Made by a program: the position numbers and the translations under genes
The notes under the pieces: model-generated
What the model was told of the DNA's origin: nothing
The model's database searches: none
What the model saw: only the letters and a program-made list of their open reading frames with translations
In this document: positions 49,205-58,132 of the stretch, piece by piece
Position numbering within the stretch: the first letter of the stretch is position 1
How the letters are laid out: every line of letters begins with the position of its first letter
Assembly (NCBI GenBank): GCA_002011035.2
Contig: MTLY02000002.1
Span: forward strand, 310,001 to 374,000
Origin: Candidatus Hecatella orcuttiae
Lineage (GTDB): Archaea; Thermoproteota; Bathyarchaeia; Hecatellales; Hecatellaceae
Reading direction: 5' to 3'
DNA length: 64,000 nucleotides

Positions 49205-49819
49205 TTGGAGGCCGCTGGGTTGGTGAGGGTTCTGGGCGTGGAAGATGGCAGTTTTCCCAGCTGGCCGGCTGGGGTTAAGAAGGGAAAGGCTCTTCTCGCC
49301 GCGGTCACTCTCCGAGATTTCACCGTCGAAGACGTTGCCCTCGCTTGGGTGGCTGTAGACGGCTGGGATGCCACCGAGGCCGTCATCCAGATGGTGAAGC
49401 AGGGAGGGAAAAAACCAGACTTGGTGATGTTGGCCTCCCTTGCCTACGCCGGCTTCAACCTCGTCGACCCGGAGGAGGTTCACCGCCGCCTCCGCCTCCC
49501 CGTCCTCATTGTAAACCCCCAGAAACCCGACAGCTTAGCCGTGGAAGCCGCCCTTAAGAAGCATTTCCCCAACTGGAAGCAGAGACTCGCCATCTTGGAT
49601 AAGGCTAAAAAACCCTACAAACTCAGCTTGGAAGAAGGCGGAGAAGTGTTCTTCTACACCTACGGCCTAAGGGCCTTCGAAGCCCGAAAGCTCATCAAAA
49701 AACTGACAGTCTTCGGCCACCGCCCCGAACCCTTGAGGGTCGCCCGGCTGATAGCCCGAGGTCTCAGCCCTTCAAGGCGCGCCAAGCATCCGAGAAAAAT
49801 CCATCACGGTCAAGGCTAA
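49205..49819 (+). CDS. DUF99 family protein (endonuclease dU-like), paralog 2
   Basis: The 204-residue protein starts at TTG: GLVRVLGVEDGSF, carrying an acidic pair in strand 1 where paralog 1 at 3691 has VNG. Further conserved parts are DGWDATEAVIQMVKQ, PDLVMLASLAYAGFNLVD and FGHRPEPLRVARLIARGL. The RNase H-like fold is related to endonuclease V, and a role in cleaving deaminated DNA is family-based. The 3' end overlaps the convergent polB gene by 48 bp. Confidence 0.85.
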   Translation: MEAAGLVRVLGVEDGSFPSWPAGVKKGKALLAAVTLRDFTVEDVALAWVAVDGWDATEAVIQMVKQGGKKPDLVMLASLAYAGFNLVDPEEVHRRLRLPVLIVNPQKPDSLAVEAALKKHFPNWKQRLAILDKAKKPYKLSLEEGGEVFFYTYGLRAFEARKLIKKLTVFGHRPEPLRVARLIARGLSPSRRAKHPRKIHHGQG

Positions 49820-51367
49820 GGTTTTCAGATTGACCACCGCTGCCACACCGGGGGTGGGCGTTAACCCCAGCCTCTGCTGGTAGAGGGTCTGCTTTTGCCA
49901 ACACCCGGAATTGATCAGCCTCACCCCCCGGTAGTAGGTTTGGTCGAACACATGAATGTGGCCTGCGTGGTAAACGTCGGGAACCCGGTCCACCACCATC
50001 CAGTCCCGGGTCTCCGGGGCTATGGGGGTCCTCTGCCCGTAGACAGGGCTCAAATGCCGACCCTTGAGAAGGCCCAGCATGGCCTTGGCGGGGTTCCGGT
50101 GGCTGACGTTGGGCATGGAGACTAGGACGTCCTCCAAGCTTCGCCCGTGGTGGAGGAGAAACTCAACTCCGTGAAGCCTCACCTGCGCCGGGTTTCCCAG
50201 GGAAACCAGCTGAGAGCCGCATTTCTCGTAGAGGGCTTCGGCGTATTTTTTAGAAAGAGCCGGCTGGGGTAAAGCCTTTCGAACGGCGTCGTGGTTTCCC
50301 GGAATGACAATGATGACAATGTGGTCTGGAACCTGTTCGAGCAGAGCGGCAGCTGCCTCGTATTGGCGGCAAACGTCCTGAATCTCCAACTCTTCTTCCT
50401 GCTGAGGGTAGACTCCTATCCCGTCGACCAAGTCTCCTGCCACCAGAAGATACTTGACCTTTCCGGCGAGCTCCCTCTCCCGGCGGCCTCCCCCGCCTCC
50501 CCTCAGCCACCCGAGAAAGGCTTGGAAAAGTTTCCCCTCAAAGACCTTGCTTCCCACGTGGAGGTCTGAAATCAGCACAGCGTTTACCTCCTCTGGGGAA
50601 AAGCCGGGTCTCCTCTGGGGAACATCCGGCAGGATTAGGTCTTCCGCCACAACCAAGCCGTTTCCAGTTTTAACGCCTACCACCCCTACAACTTGGTCTA
50701 AGAGCAGATTTCGAGCTTTGTCCACCAGCATGGGATTGGAGTCTTGGACGAGAACCTGAGCCTCTGCCTCCAAGTCATCCACTCTCAGAAAGAATCTTTT
50801 CCCACGGCTGACTTTTTCCGCCACCATGCCCACGAACTTAACCTTAGCTCCCGCCCTACCCTCCAAAGACTCCCTGATGGTGGCTGCGTCCCTCAAATCC
50901 AACCTTTGCCTCAGCAACCTTTTCAGCTGCTGAAAGCGGCTTCTGAAATATTCCATGAAGGCTTCCACGCTTCCCTTGGAAGCCAGCTGAAGAGTAGGGT
51001 CCATGACCACCTCCACCCTAGCTTCCACATCCTTGGCCTCCGGGCGGAAGATCCCTTTACCCATCTCCACAGGTTCAGCTTCCCGAAGCCCCTCTGTGGC
51101 AGCGCGCTTCTCCCTCTCCAGCGTGGAAGCCTCCTCCACCATGGCTTTGCTGACAAAGGGAAAAGAAGGAGGGGCCTCTGATAATTTCTTCAAAACTCTG
51201 TCGACAATCTGCTCCGGATCTTGACGTTGGGAGAGGGTTTGGAGGAGGCTGAAAGCTTCCGCCTGCATCTGGTAGCCGGCTTCGTGGACCTTTCGAAGAG
51301 CCCGCTTCACTTTTTCATCCGGCTGAGCTTCTGGGGTTTGACGGTAGCCTAAGGTTTCAGCCTCCAA
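49772..51367 (-). CDS. polB: DNA polymerase D small subunit (DP1)
   Basis: The 531-residue protein is the exonuclease subunit of PolD. An OB-fold (about 165-240: AKVKFVGMVAEKVSRGKRFFLRVDDLEAEAQVLVQDS) precedes the calcineurin-like phosphoesterase (about 260-500). Its metal motifs are AVLISDLHVGS, LVAGDLVDGIG, VIPGNHDAV, FLLHHGRS and DVYHAGHIHVFD. All Mre11-like 3'-5' exonuclease ligands appear intact. The N-terminal 100 residues are helical. The large subunit is not in the window. PolD excludes a classical crenarchaeon. Confidence 0.94.
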   Translation of the reverse strand: MEAETLGYRQTPEAQPDEKVKRALRKVHEAGYQMQAEAFSLLQTLSQRQDPEQIVDRVLKKLSEAPPSFPFVSKAMVEEASTLEREKRAATEGLREAEPVEMGKGIFRPEAKDVEARVEVVMDPTLQLASKGSVEAFMEYFRSRFQQLKRLLRQRLDLRDAATIRESLEGRAGAKVKFVGMVAEKVSRGKRFFLRVDDLEAEAQVLVQDSNPMLVDKARNLLLDQVVGVVGVKTGNGLVVAEDLILPDVPQRRPGFSPEEVNAVLISDLHVGSKVFEGKLFQAFLGWLRGGGGGRRERELAGKVKYLLVAGDLVDGIGVYPQQEEELEIQDVCRQYEAAAALLEQVPDHIVIIVIPGNHDAVRKALPQPALSKKYAEALYEKCGSQLVSLGNPAQVRLHGVEFLLHHGRSLEDVLVSMPNVSHRNPAKAMLGLLKGRHLSPVYGQRTPIAPETRDWMVVDRVPDVYHAGHIHVFDQTYYRGVRLINSGCWQKQTLYQQRLGLTPTPGVAAVVNLKTLALTVMDFSRMLGAP

Positions 51368-51450
51368 CCGTTCAACCTACCTGCCTTGAAAACAGCCGTC
51401 CGCATTAGTGTAGATTAGAAAACGATTTAAAACTTGCCAATGCCAGTTTT

Positions 51451-52458
51451 ATGGTGAAGAAGCTGTCTGTTGAGGTTAGGAAAATTCAGAGGACAGCTGA
51501 CGGAACCTACATGCTTTCCCTGCCTAAAAACTGGGCTAAACGCTTCAACCTCAAGAGAGGCTCCCCCATTTACTTGAGGGAGCGAAGCGACGGCTGCTTA
51601 GTTTTAGACCCTGAATATGCCGTGGAGGTTTCTCCGGAGATAACGTTGAAGGCTTCGGAGAGGCTGGAAGACCGCATCCTCAGCAGCTACCTCCTCGGCT
51701 ACGAGCTTATCTTGGTTCAGGCTCCCAGGGTTACGGAGGAATTAATGAAGCGAATAAAGAGGGTGGTTGCCCGCCTCATCGGAGTTGAAATCATCGAAGA
51801 AAGCCCTCAGACGGTGGTTTTGCAGTGCCTCCTCAAGGCTTCCGCCTCGCCTCCGGAAAAAATTCTCCGCCGGCAATACGTCCTTTCCTCCAGCCTCTGC
51901 AGGGATGCTCTAAGCCACCTCGTCGACTTCGACGTCGAAAAAGCCGCCTTGGTGAGGGCGAGGGACGAGGAAATCGACCGGCTTTACTTTCTCTTGGTCA
52001 GGCTTCTCCGAAGCCTCATCCTGAACCCTCGCCTCAGCGAGAAGCTCAACATTTCCCTCATCGACTGCTTGGACTACAGGCTGATAGCCAGCCTCATCGA
52101 AAACATGGCTGACGAGGCGGTGAAGATAGCGGAATCCACCGTGGCCATGGGCGCAGAGGGAAGGCTTCCTCCAGAGTTAACTCAGGCAATAGCAAGCTTT
52201 CAGGAGAGCTTTCAGGCTGCCTTTGAAGAGGCCATGAGGGCTCTGTTTTCCAAGGATGAAAGACTTCAAACCTCCGCCCTGCGGAAGAAAGCGGAGTCCC
52301 AGCGGGCTTTGGAAAAGATAAAAGAAACCTTCACCCTCTACCAGCAGCAGACGCCCCCCGCCTTCTACAACCTCATCTTTCTCTTCGACCAGATTGTAGA
52401 CTACCTCACCGACATGATAGATTTGGTCACACCTTCCCCTCCGCCCAAAACCAGTTGA
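51451..52458 (+). CDS. AbrB-PhoU domain regulator
   Basis: The 335-residue protein has an N-terminal SpoVT/AbrB swapped-hairpin domain (VRKIQRTADGTYMLSLPKNWAKRFNLKRGSPIYLRERSDGCLVLDPEY) and a long PhoU-like helical region (about 115-330) with EEIDRLYFLLVRLLRSLIL and ENMADEAVKIAES. Such archaeal proteins are annotated as phosphate uptake regulators. No Pst transporter is near. It is divergent from polB with 83 bp between starts. Confidence 0.87.
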   Translation: MVKKLSVEVRKIQRTADGTYMLSLPKNWAKRFNLKRGSPIYLRERSDGCLVLDPEYAVEVSPEITLKASERLEDRILSSYLLGYELILVQAPRVTEELMKRIKRVVARLIGVEIIEESPQTVVLQCLLKASASPPEKILRRQYVLSSSLCRDALSHLVDFDVEKAALVRARDEEIDRLYFLLVRLLRSLILNPRLSEKLNISLIDCLDYRLIASLIENMADEAVKIAESTVAMGAEGRLPPELTQAIASFQESFQAAFEEAMRALFSKDERLQTSALRKKAESQRALEKIKETFTLYQQQTPPAFYNLIFLFDQIVDYLTDMIDLVTPSPPPKTS

Positions 52459-52511
52459 AAAAAGGCGGCCGGGAAACCGTCACCACCCCGGCGGGGAGCC
52501 GCGTTCAAAAC

Positions 52512-53687
52512 TCATCCAACAACTTTTCGAAATCCTACTCCACCGGCAAGGAAGAGGGCGATGGAAAGCCCGGCGTAGGATACCGCCGCCGCGATGGAAA
52601 AGCCCGGTTGAAAGCCGTAGGCGGAGATAACCTGCCCCAAGAGGGCTGGGCTGGCGGCCATGCCGGCGTAGAAGCAGGTGCTGTAGGCTCCCATGGCTAG
52701 GCCTCTTCCCCCCTGCGTTGTGGTCTCGGCGAGGAGGGCGCTGGCGGAAAGGAAGGTCATTCCCATGGCTAAGCCCACCAAGCCCATCAGCGCCGCGAGG
52801 ACCGGGAGGTTGGTGGAGGAGGTTAGGAACAGGGTGGCGGAGGCTGCTGTGAGGAGGCCGAGGAACATGAACGGCATCCTCCTGCCCAGTCGGTCGGAGA
52901 GGGTGCCGAAGGGAAGCCGGATGGCGGCGCTGGCCGTGGACTGGGCTGTGAACAGCAGGCCGATGGCGAAGACGCTTAGGCCGATGCTTTTGGCGTAGAG
53001 CGGTATGAAAGCCGGCGTTATCCCCCAGGTGAAAGTCAGGCAGAACGCTGAGACAAAGCAGACGAGGGCTACCCGGTTGGCGAACAGCAGCCTAAACTCT
53101 TGGAGGATGCGGGCGGAGGGCAAAGCCGCCTCCTTCCGTTTTGTGCTGGGAAAGGCGGTGAGGCCGAACAGCAGGCCTGCGGTGATGATGAAGCCGGAGA
53201 GGGTGAAGGAGCCCTTGAAGCCGGCAAGTCCGGCAATTAGGCCTCCGAAACCCGGCCCCACCGCCATGGCCACGGCCATGAACGTGGTATACAGCCCGTA
53301 GGCTCGGCCGAAGCTGAGGCTTCCGGACACATCCCCGACGAAAGCGATGATGGAAGGCGTGTAGGCGGCGATGCCTAGGCCGGCTAAGGCGTAGACGGCT
53401 AGGATGAGGTAGGGCTGCCCGGCGAAGGGGAGGAGGAAAGAAACCGCGGCGTTGATGAACGCGCCCAAGAGGACCAGTCGCCTCCGCCCCAGCCTGTCGG
53501 AGGTCAGCCCGAAGGGAATGGCCACCGCCGAGGCGGCCAGCATGAAGGCGGCGGTGATGAAGCCCACCTGGGTGAGGGTGGCTCCTTGGGCTTGGGCGTA
53601 GAGGGGAATGATAGGCAGCCTCATGAAGGCTCCGAGGTAGACGAGAAAAGTAATGGTGCAGGCGACGAAGAGGGGCGGCAGCCTCAT
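52512..53687 (-). CDS. Major facilitator superfamily transporter
   Basis: The 391-residue protein has about 12 hydrophobic helices in two similar halves. The loop-2/3 signature GLTSDRLGRRRLVLLGAF and its repeat GTLSDRLGRRMPFMFLGLL mark both halves. Drug/sugar exporter or importer; the substrate is unknown. Length is normal. Confidence 0.88.
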   Translation of the reverse strand: MRLPPLFVACTITFLVYLGAFMRLPIIPLYAQAQGATLTQVGFITAAFMLAASAVAIPFGLTSDRLGRRRLVLLGAFINAAVSFLLPFAGQPYLILAVYALAGLGIAAYTPSIIAFVGDVSGSLSFGRAYGLYTTFMAVAMAVGPGFGGLIAGLAGFKGSFTLSGFIITAGLLFGLTAFPSTKRKEAALPSARILQEFRLLFANRVALVCFVSAFCLTFTWGITPAFIPLYAKSIGLSVFAIGLLFTAQSTASAAIRLPFGTLSDRLGRRMPFMFLGLLTAASATLFLTSSTNLPVLAALMGLVGLAMGMTFLSASALLAETTTQGGRGLAMGAYSTCFYAGMAASPALLGQVISAYGFQPGFSIAAAVSYAGLSIALFLAGGVGFRKVVG

Positions 53688-53809
53688 TCTAAACCTCCTA
53701 TCTTAAATTTCCTCCCCCCTTATCAGGTTGCCTCTCCCAGGTGGGAGGTGCCCGCCGAAAACAGGCTGATTTTTTCTTCGGAATGTCCATCAAAATAGTG
53801 GGGAGGCGG

Positions 53810-55168
53810 ATGGAGCGGAGGGACGTCGTCACGTCATTCCTCGAGCATGAAGGGAAAATCCTGATCCTGAGGAGGAGCGAGAAGGTGGGAACCTACCGGG
53901 GAAGGTGGGCTGGCGTCAGCGGCTACCTGGAGGAGGGCGAAGACCCTCTCCACCGGGCTTTGCAGGAGCTCAGGGAAGAAGTAGGGCTAACCTCCGAACA
54001 GGTTCAACTGCTCCGGAAGGGTAAGCCTTTACTGGTTCCAGACTTGGAAAAGAAAGTCGTCTGGAAGGTTTACCCCTTCCTTTTCAGGGTGAAGTCTGAC
54101 CGAATTCAGATGGACTGGGAGCACCGGGAATGCCAGTGGATAAGGCCTGAGGAAATAGGCCGGTATGAAACCGTTCCAAAGCTGGAGGAAACTTTGGAAA
54201 GAGTCTGGGAGAAACCCGGCGGGCAGCCGTTGGACCCGCAGGTCCTCAGGGAAATCGAACTCATCAAAGCAGACCGCTGGAAGGGCGCAAGCCAACTGGC
54301 CCGGGAAGCCCTGAGGGTGGTGAAGCTGGCGGCGGAAAGATACTCCCCACCCAAGGCGGCTGATGCGGGGGACTATCTAGGCTACCTGAAGCAGGTGGGC
54401 CGGCTGCTGATGGAGGCAAGGCCCAGCATGGCGGCCTTGGCCAATAGCGTCGGCTTCCTCCTCCATCAACTGCTGGAAAAGGGGAAGACGGAGCCTCCCT
54501 TTTCCCTTAGGGCCTTCGCCCTTTCCAAGGCTGAGGAGCTTATCCGGCAGTCGGAGGAGGCCTCTGCGGCTGCTGCCCGGAAGGCAGCGGAGCTGTTTCC
54601 GCGGAAGGCCAAGGTGATGACCCACAGCTACAGCTCCACGGTTCTACAGGCCTTCCACCACGCCCTCCAAGCTGGAAAGGGGGTGGAGGCCGTGGTCACC
54701 GAGTCTCGGCCCCTCTGCGAGGGAACAGCCACAGCCAAGGCTCTCTCTGAGATGGGTATCCCCGTGGCCTTCATCGTCGACGCGGCGGCCGGCTGCTTTA
54801 TGGATCGGGTGGACTTGGTGCTGGTGGGCGCCGATAGCATCCTAGCCGACGGCTCCGCCGTCAACAAGGTGGGCACGCTGACGATGGCCTTGGCTGCGCG
54901 GAGAAGCCGGGTGCCCTTCTACGTGGTCTGCGAGAGGCTGAAGTTTCACGTCCGCAGCCTGCTGGGGGAAGCGGTGGCGCTGGAGGAAAAGGACCCCTCC
55001 GAGGTTGTGAACCCTCAAACCCTGCCGGGGGTTGGGGTGAGAAACGTTTACTTCGACATCACCCCGGCTGACTGCCTATCCGGAATAGTGACCGAGGACG
55101 GAGTCCTAAAGCCCCCCAGCGTCTCCGCCCACATGGAGGAGATGCTGAAAAACCTGTACCTAGAATAG
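53810..55168 (+). CDS. NUDIX hydrolase fused to eIF2B-like (R15P isomerase-type) domain
   Basis: I choose the ATG at 53810, which follows GGGGAGGCGG; upstream ATGs in frame give an odd start. Residues about 1-135 are a NUDIX domain: GYLEEGEDPLHRALQELREEVGLTSE carries the GxnExxxxREUxEEx box. Residues about 150-450 resemble eIF2B alpha/beta/delta-like isomerases: KVMTHSYSSTVLQAFHHAL, VVTESRPLCEGTATAKAL, VDLVLVGADSILADGSAVNKVGT and FYVVCERLKF. Ribose-1,5-bisphosphate isomerases of AMP degradation belong here. The fusion suggests linked hydrolysis of a nucleotide and isomerisation of its sugar phosphate, which is inference. Confidence 0.85.
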   Translation: MERRDVVTSFLEHEGKILILRRSEKVGTYRGRWAGVSGYLEEGEDPLHRALQELREEVGLTSEQVQLLRKGKPLLVPDLEKKVVWKVYPFLFRVKSDRIQMDWEHRECQWIRPEEIGRYETVPKLEETLERVWEKPGGQPLDPQVLREIELIKADRWKGASQLAREALRVVKLAAERYSPPKAADAGDYLGYLKQVGRLLMEARPSMAALANSVGFLLHQLLEKGKTEPPFSLRAFALSKAEELIRQSEEASAAAARKAAELFPRKAKVMTHSYSSTVLQAFHHALQAGKGVEAVVTESRPLCEGTATAKALSEMGIPVAFIVDAAAGCFMDRVDLVLVGADSILADGSAVNKVGTLTMALAARRSRVPFYVVCERLKFHVRSLLGEAVALEEKDPSEVVNPQTLPGVGVRNVYFDITPADCLSGIVTEDGVLKPPSVSAHMEEMLKNLYLE

Positions 55169-55192
55169 CCGGGCCAGTGGGATGAGAGAGGA

Positions 55193-55316
55193 TGGCGCCG
55201 GGGAAGGGATTTTCCTGCCCAAGGCATTTTGAACCCCTGAGGACCCGAAGGTCCACTGGATGTTCCGTCGCGGAGGCGATCTCGAGTCCAGCGCGTTACC
55301 GCTCCGCCACCCCGGC
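55193..55316 (-). tRNA. tRNA-Ser (CGA) with two putative introns
   Basis: The acceptor strands GCCGGGG (55310-55316) and CCCCGGC (55197-55203) pair, with G73 and encoded CCA (55193-55195). The anticodon loop CTCGAGA gives anticodon CGA (55282-55284) between CTGGA and TCCAG. About 19 nt (55261-55279) interrupt this arm just 3' of the loop. The long variable arm GGACC-TTC-GGGTCC is normal for Ser. The T loop TTCAAA-T is split by about 18 nt (55210-55227). Removing both leaves 87 nt with CCA, normal for a class II tRNA. Confidence 0.8.
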
Positions 55317-55408
55317 TAAGCTTGATAGCGCCGGGGTTGTTTTAAACCGTTTCCCCGCCCCCTTCAGGCTAGGTTTATTAAGCTGGCTCTGGGACAGTTT
55401 AACCAGCG

Positions 55409-56107
55409 GTGGCCCGGATGAACCGGAAGGAATTGAAGAAGCTGGCCGCTGGGATCAAAGACCGAAAATTCAGGGCTCAGGTGGAAAGTTTCATCGACAA
55501 GACTCTAACTCAGGGTGAAAGAAAGGGGCGGGGAAGCCTAACTTTCTTCACAGCTCCCGCCGGGCGGACTAAGCATCATTCCTATCCCGGCGGCTTGGCG
55601 GAGCACACGGTCTCCACCGTCAAGCTCGCCCTCGCGCTGGCGGATGTGCTGGAGGAATGCTATGGCTGGAAGAAGGTGAACAGGGATTTCCTCATCGCCG
55701 GAGCCCTCATCCACGACCTCTACAAGCCCGCCGTCTACGTCCTCCGGGAAGACGGAACCTACGACGTATCCCCCCTAGGCCAGCGGCTGGACCACCTGTC
55801 CCTCCTCCTGGGGGAGGCTTACAAACACGGCTTTCCAGTGGACTTTCTCCACGTGCTGGCCGCCAGCCACGGGGAATGGGGACCCATATCCCCTCGGACG
55901 CTGGAAGCCCTCCTCGTCCACCTCGCCGACCTAGTGGACTCTCGGCTGGTGGGGGAAATTCAAAAAGCCGCCTACTTCGCAGCCAAAGACCTAGGCGAAC
56001 AGCCCCTCACCCTGACGCCCAAGGAGGCCTTGCGCCTCCTCGAAGACGGGGAAAAGCTGAGGAGAACCCTTCGGAAAGCCGGAGCCGGGAAGGGGCCGTC
56101 GGGCTAG
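55409..56107 (+). CDS. HD-domain protein
   Basis: The 232-residue protein (start GTG at 55409 or ATG at 55418) has HHSYPGGLAEHTVST near 57-71, AGALIHDLYKPAVYVL (HD near 103-104), LDHLSLLLGEAYKHG and LAASHGEWGPISPRTLEALLVHLADLVDSR. The metal-binding residues of the HD superfamily are all present. It is distantly like YhaM-type 3'-5' exonuclease HD domains without an OB-fold. The substrate is unknown. Its stop overlaps that of the convergent Clp1 gene by 4 bp. Confidence 0.8.
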   Translation: MARMNRKELKKLAAGIKDRKFRAQVESFIDKTLTQGERKGRGSLTFFTAPAGRTKHHSYPGGLAEHTVSTVKLALALADVLEECYGWKKVNRDFLIAGALIHDLYKPAVYVLREDGTYDVSPLGQRLDHLSLLLGEAYKHGFPVDFLHVLAASHGEWGPISPRTLEALLVHLADLVDSRLVGEIQKAAYFAAKDLGEQPLTLTPKEALRLLEDGEKLRRTLRKAGAGKGPSG

Positions 56108-57204
56108 AGGGCGGAGTCTTCGAAAACCTGCCCCACCTCCACCTTCTCCACCGGCCTGTCGACAGAGGTTAACACCTTCAAAGTTTTCTTCTCCCAGTCC
56201 ACATGCTTCAAGACGCCTAAGCCCAGAAACCTCTCCGCGGCATCGTAAAGGCCTAGGATGGAGCCCTTTTCCAAGGAAAAACCAGCCTCCGGAGGCTTCA
56301 CTTTTCCCAAGGGCAAGACCTTAACCGCGGGAGTCTTCAAGTGTTTCCGATACATCTGCCACCGGAGCTCTTTTCTTTCCTCACGGGTCCGCCGTCTCAC
56401 CGCCGGAGAGGCTTTCACTCTCATCAGCTCAAGGCCTTCTTTTTCCAAGGCTTCAGCCAGCGTTCCTGTCGTCTCCCTCCCTTGAAGAAGCACAGCGCAG
56501 CGGGCTTCAGCGGCTTGGAGGAGGCGAAGCTTGTAGGCTTGAGCGTCCTCCCCATCCACCCAGCCGTCGGTGTTCAGGACGGTGAGGGGGAAGCTCCCCC
56601 GACTTTCCCGGCAGAGGACGGAGACGGCTTTCAAAATTTTCCCCTGAACCTGAGACGGCGAAGTGGCGCCCACGAACAGCAAACGGTCCGGGTTTTCGAA
56701 GGATAGGTCGTAGACAAGGTGGGTAAGAGCGCAGGAGCCGATGGTGGTGGGCGGCCCTAAGTCCGACTGCCCGGGGTCGCTGTCCACGATGTTCACCTTC
56801 AAAGGATGCGGATGGAAGCCTAAGGCCTTGTTGGCCAAGAACATGGTGAAGGTGGTCTTCCCCACGTCCACTCCCCCTAGGACGGCGGCCACGGTGTTTC
56901 CCCCCTCCGCCCTCCTCAGAACGGTTTCAGCGGCCCTTTCCCAGTCTTGGGGGATGGAGTTTCCCTCAAACTCCTCCACCAAGCTGCCCTCGCCCAAGGT
57001 CAGCTGAAAGCGGGAGGCTTGGACGCAGAAAGCGGGGACGGTTCTCCACCGGCGAACTCTGACCTTCAAGCCCGCTGGCAGAGGCGCGCCCAAGACAGAG
57101 ACCTGCCCGCTGAGAAGAGTGAGGGAGGCGGAGCCGTGGAGGATGAGGGTTTTCCCCGGGGCTACGGAAACCTCCCGAAGGCTCAGGTTGTTCCCCTCCT
57201 TCAA
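56104..57204 (-). CDS. Clp1/Grc3-type polynucleotide 5'-hydroxyl kinase
   Basis: The 366-residue protein has an N-terminal beta domain (about 1-75), a P-loop kinase core with VAAVLGGVDVGKTTFTMFLANKALG near 108 and VNIVDSDPGQSDLGPPTTIG near 137 (the DxDxGQ motif of the family), and a C-terminal RNA-binding domain. Such enzymes phosphorylate 5'-OH RNA (and DNA) ends and may act in tRNA splicing repair. That is relevant because introns are found in two tRNAs here. The RuvC-like gene lies 17 bp upstream. Confidence 0.9.
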   Translation of the reverse strand: MKEGNNLSLREVSVAPGKTLILHGSASLTLLSGQVSVLGAPLPAGLKVRVRRWRTVPAFCVQASRFQLTLGEGSLVEEFEGNSIPQDWERAAETVLRRAEGGNTVAAVLGGVDVGKTTFTMFLANKALGFHPHPLKVNIVDSDPGQSDLGPPTTIGSCALTHLVYDLSFENPDRLLFVGATSPSQVQGKILKAVSVLCRESRGSFPLTVLNTDGWVDGEDAQAYKLRLLQAAEARCAVLLQGRETTGTLAEALEKEGLELMRVKASPAVRRRTREERKELRWQMYRKHLKTPAVKVLPLGKVKPPEAGFSLEKGSILGLYDAAERFLGLGVLKHVDWEKKTLKVLTSVDRPVEKVEVGQVFEDSAL

Positions 57205-57221
57205 GCCTCTGCGGCTTCACC

Positions 57222-57920
57222 TTAGCGGAAGGCGATCTCCAAGGCTGAGGCCTCATCCCTCTCCCTCCGCCCTATCCCCAGCCTCCTAGCCTTGGCGGTG
57301 GTATCCCTTTCGTCGACGAGGAGGATTTGAGCTTGGACTCCTGTCTCCTCAGCCACGGTCTCCACTACCCTCCTAACCGCCTCGTAGGAAGACCCCTCGC
57401 TCTCCGCTCCCAGCCGACCTCGGCCTCCCACCTTGACCACCAGCTTTTTCACACCCCACCCTGTCACTGCCGCCTTTAAGGCTTCCTTCAGCTGAGCGAG
57501 GCTGCGGTAGCTGGCCTTCTGCACCACCGTCCTTCCCAGCAGGGCAGCGTAGCCCACGGTTTTCCCCGGGTCGATGCCCACCGTCAAGGCTTCAGGGATG
57601 ACAGAGGGCAGACCCTTGACGGCTCTGAGGGCTTGAGCAACAGCCTCCTTCACAGTGTCTCCCCGGCAGGCGATGACAGTGTGATGCTTAACTCGCCTCG
57701 CCTCCTGCTCCGTCGTCAGCACAGCCTTAACGGTGAGGGGCACAGGGTCCTCGGGTCTTCGAAGAATAAACCCCAGCCCTTGCTTCCTCAGCTCCTCCCT
57801 TAGCCGATAGCTGAGCTCTCCGTCAGAGGTGGCCACGGCCACCGCCGCTTCTCCCATGGGTTTAGAGTGCCCGCTTAAACCCATAAAAGCTCCGCCGAAG
57901 GAAGGATAGGTTTTTATCAA
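57222..57920 (-). CDS. RuvC/YqgF-like RNase H-fold protein
   Basis: The C-terminal half has ALTVGIDPGKTVGYAALLG near 120, KKLVVKVGGRGRLG near 165 and LVDERDTTAKARRLGIGRRERDEASALEIAF at the end. This resembles RuvC/YqgF folds with acidic residues in DPGK, VDER and DEAS. The N-terminal 110 residues are less clear. The likely start is the ATG giving GEAAVAVATSDGEL or the one 9 residues earlier. An archaeal protein of the DUF460/COG2433-like type is possible. Function unknown, perhaps nucleic-acid cleavage. Confidence 0.65.
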   Translation of the reverse strand: MIKTYPSFGGAFMGLSGHSKPMGEAAVAVATSDGELSYRLREELRKQGLGFILRRPEDPVPLTVKAVLTTEQEARRVKHHTVIACRGDTVKEAVAQALRAVKGLPSVIPEALTVGIDPGKTVGYAALLGRTVVQKASYRSLAQLKEALKAAVTGWGVKKLVVKVGGRGRLGAESEGSSYEAVRRVVETVAEETGVQAQILLVDERDTTAKARRLGIGRRERDEASALEIAFR

Positions 57921-57952
57921 CCTGAAAAACTTTTACATTTAACCCTTCCAAC

Positions 57953-58027
57953 GCCGGGATGGCCGAGCGGTTAGGCGGCGGGCTGCAGACCCGCTTCATG
58001 CAGGTTCAAATCCTGCTCCCGGCTCCA
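57953..58027 (+). tRNA. tRNA-Cys (GCA)
   Basis: The cloverleaf is GCCGGGA acceptor, D arm GGCCGAGCGGTTAGGC, anticodon arm GCGGG-CTGCAGA-CCCGC with anticodon GCA, T arm GCAGG-TTCAAAT-CCTGC, then TCCCGGC and T-CCA. CCA is encoded. No intron. A short TATA-like region lies near 57910-57940. Confidence 0.95.
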
Positions 58028-58132
58028 AACTCGGTTGACCTTTGTTCCTATTTTTATTATTCAGCTGCTCCCACATGGGCTATTGATTTCCAAGCCAAAA
58101 GTTAGGTGTAGCTGCGCTCTTTGGGGTGAGCT

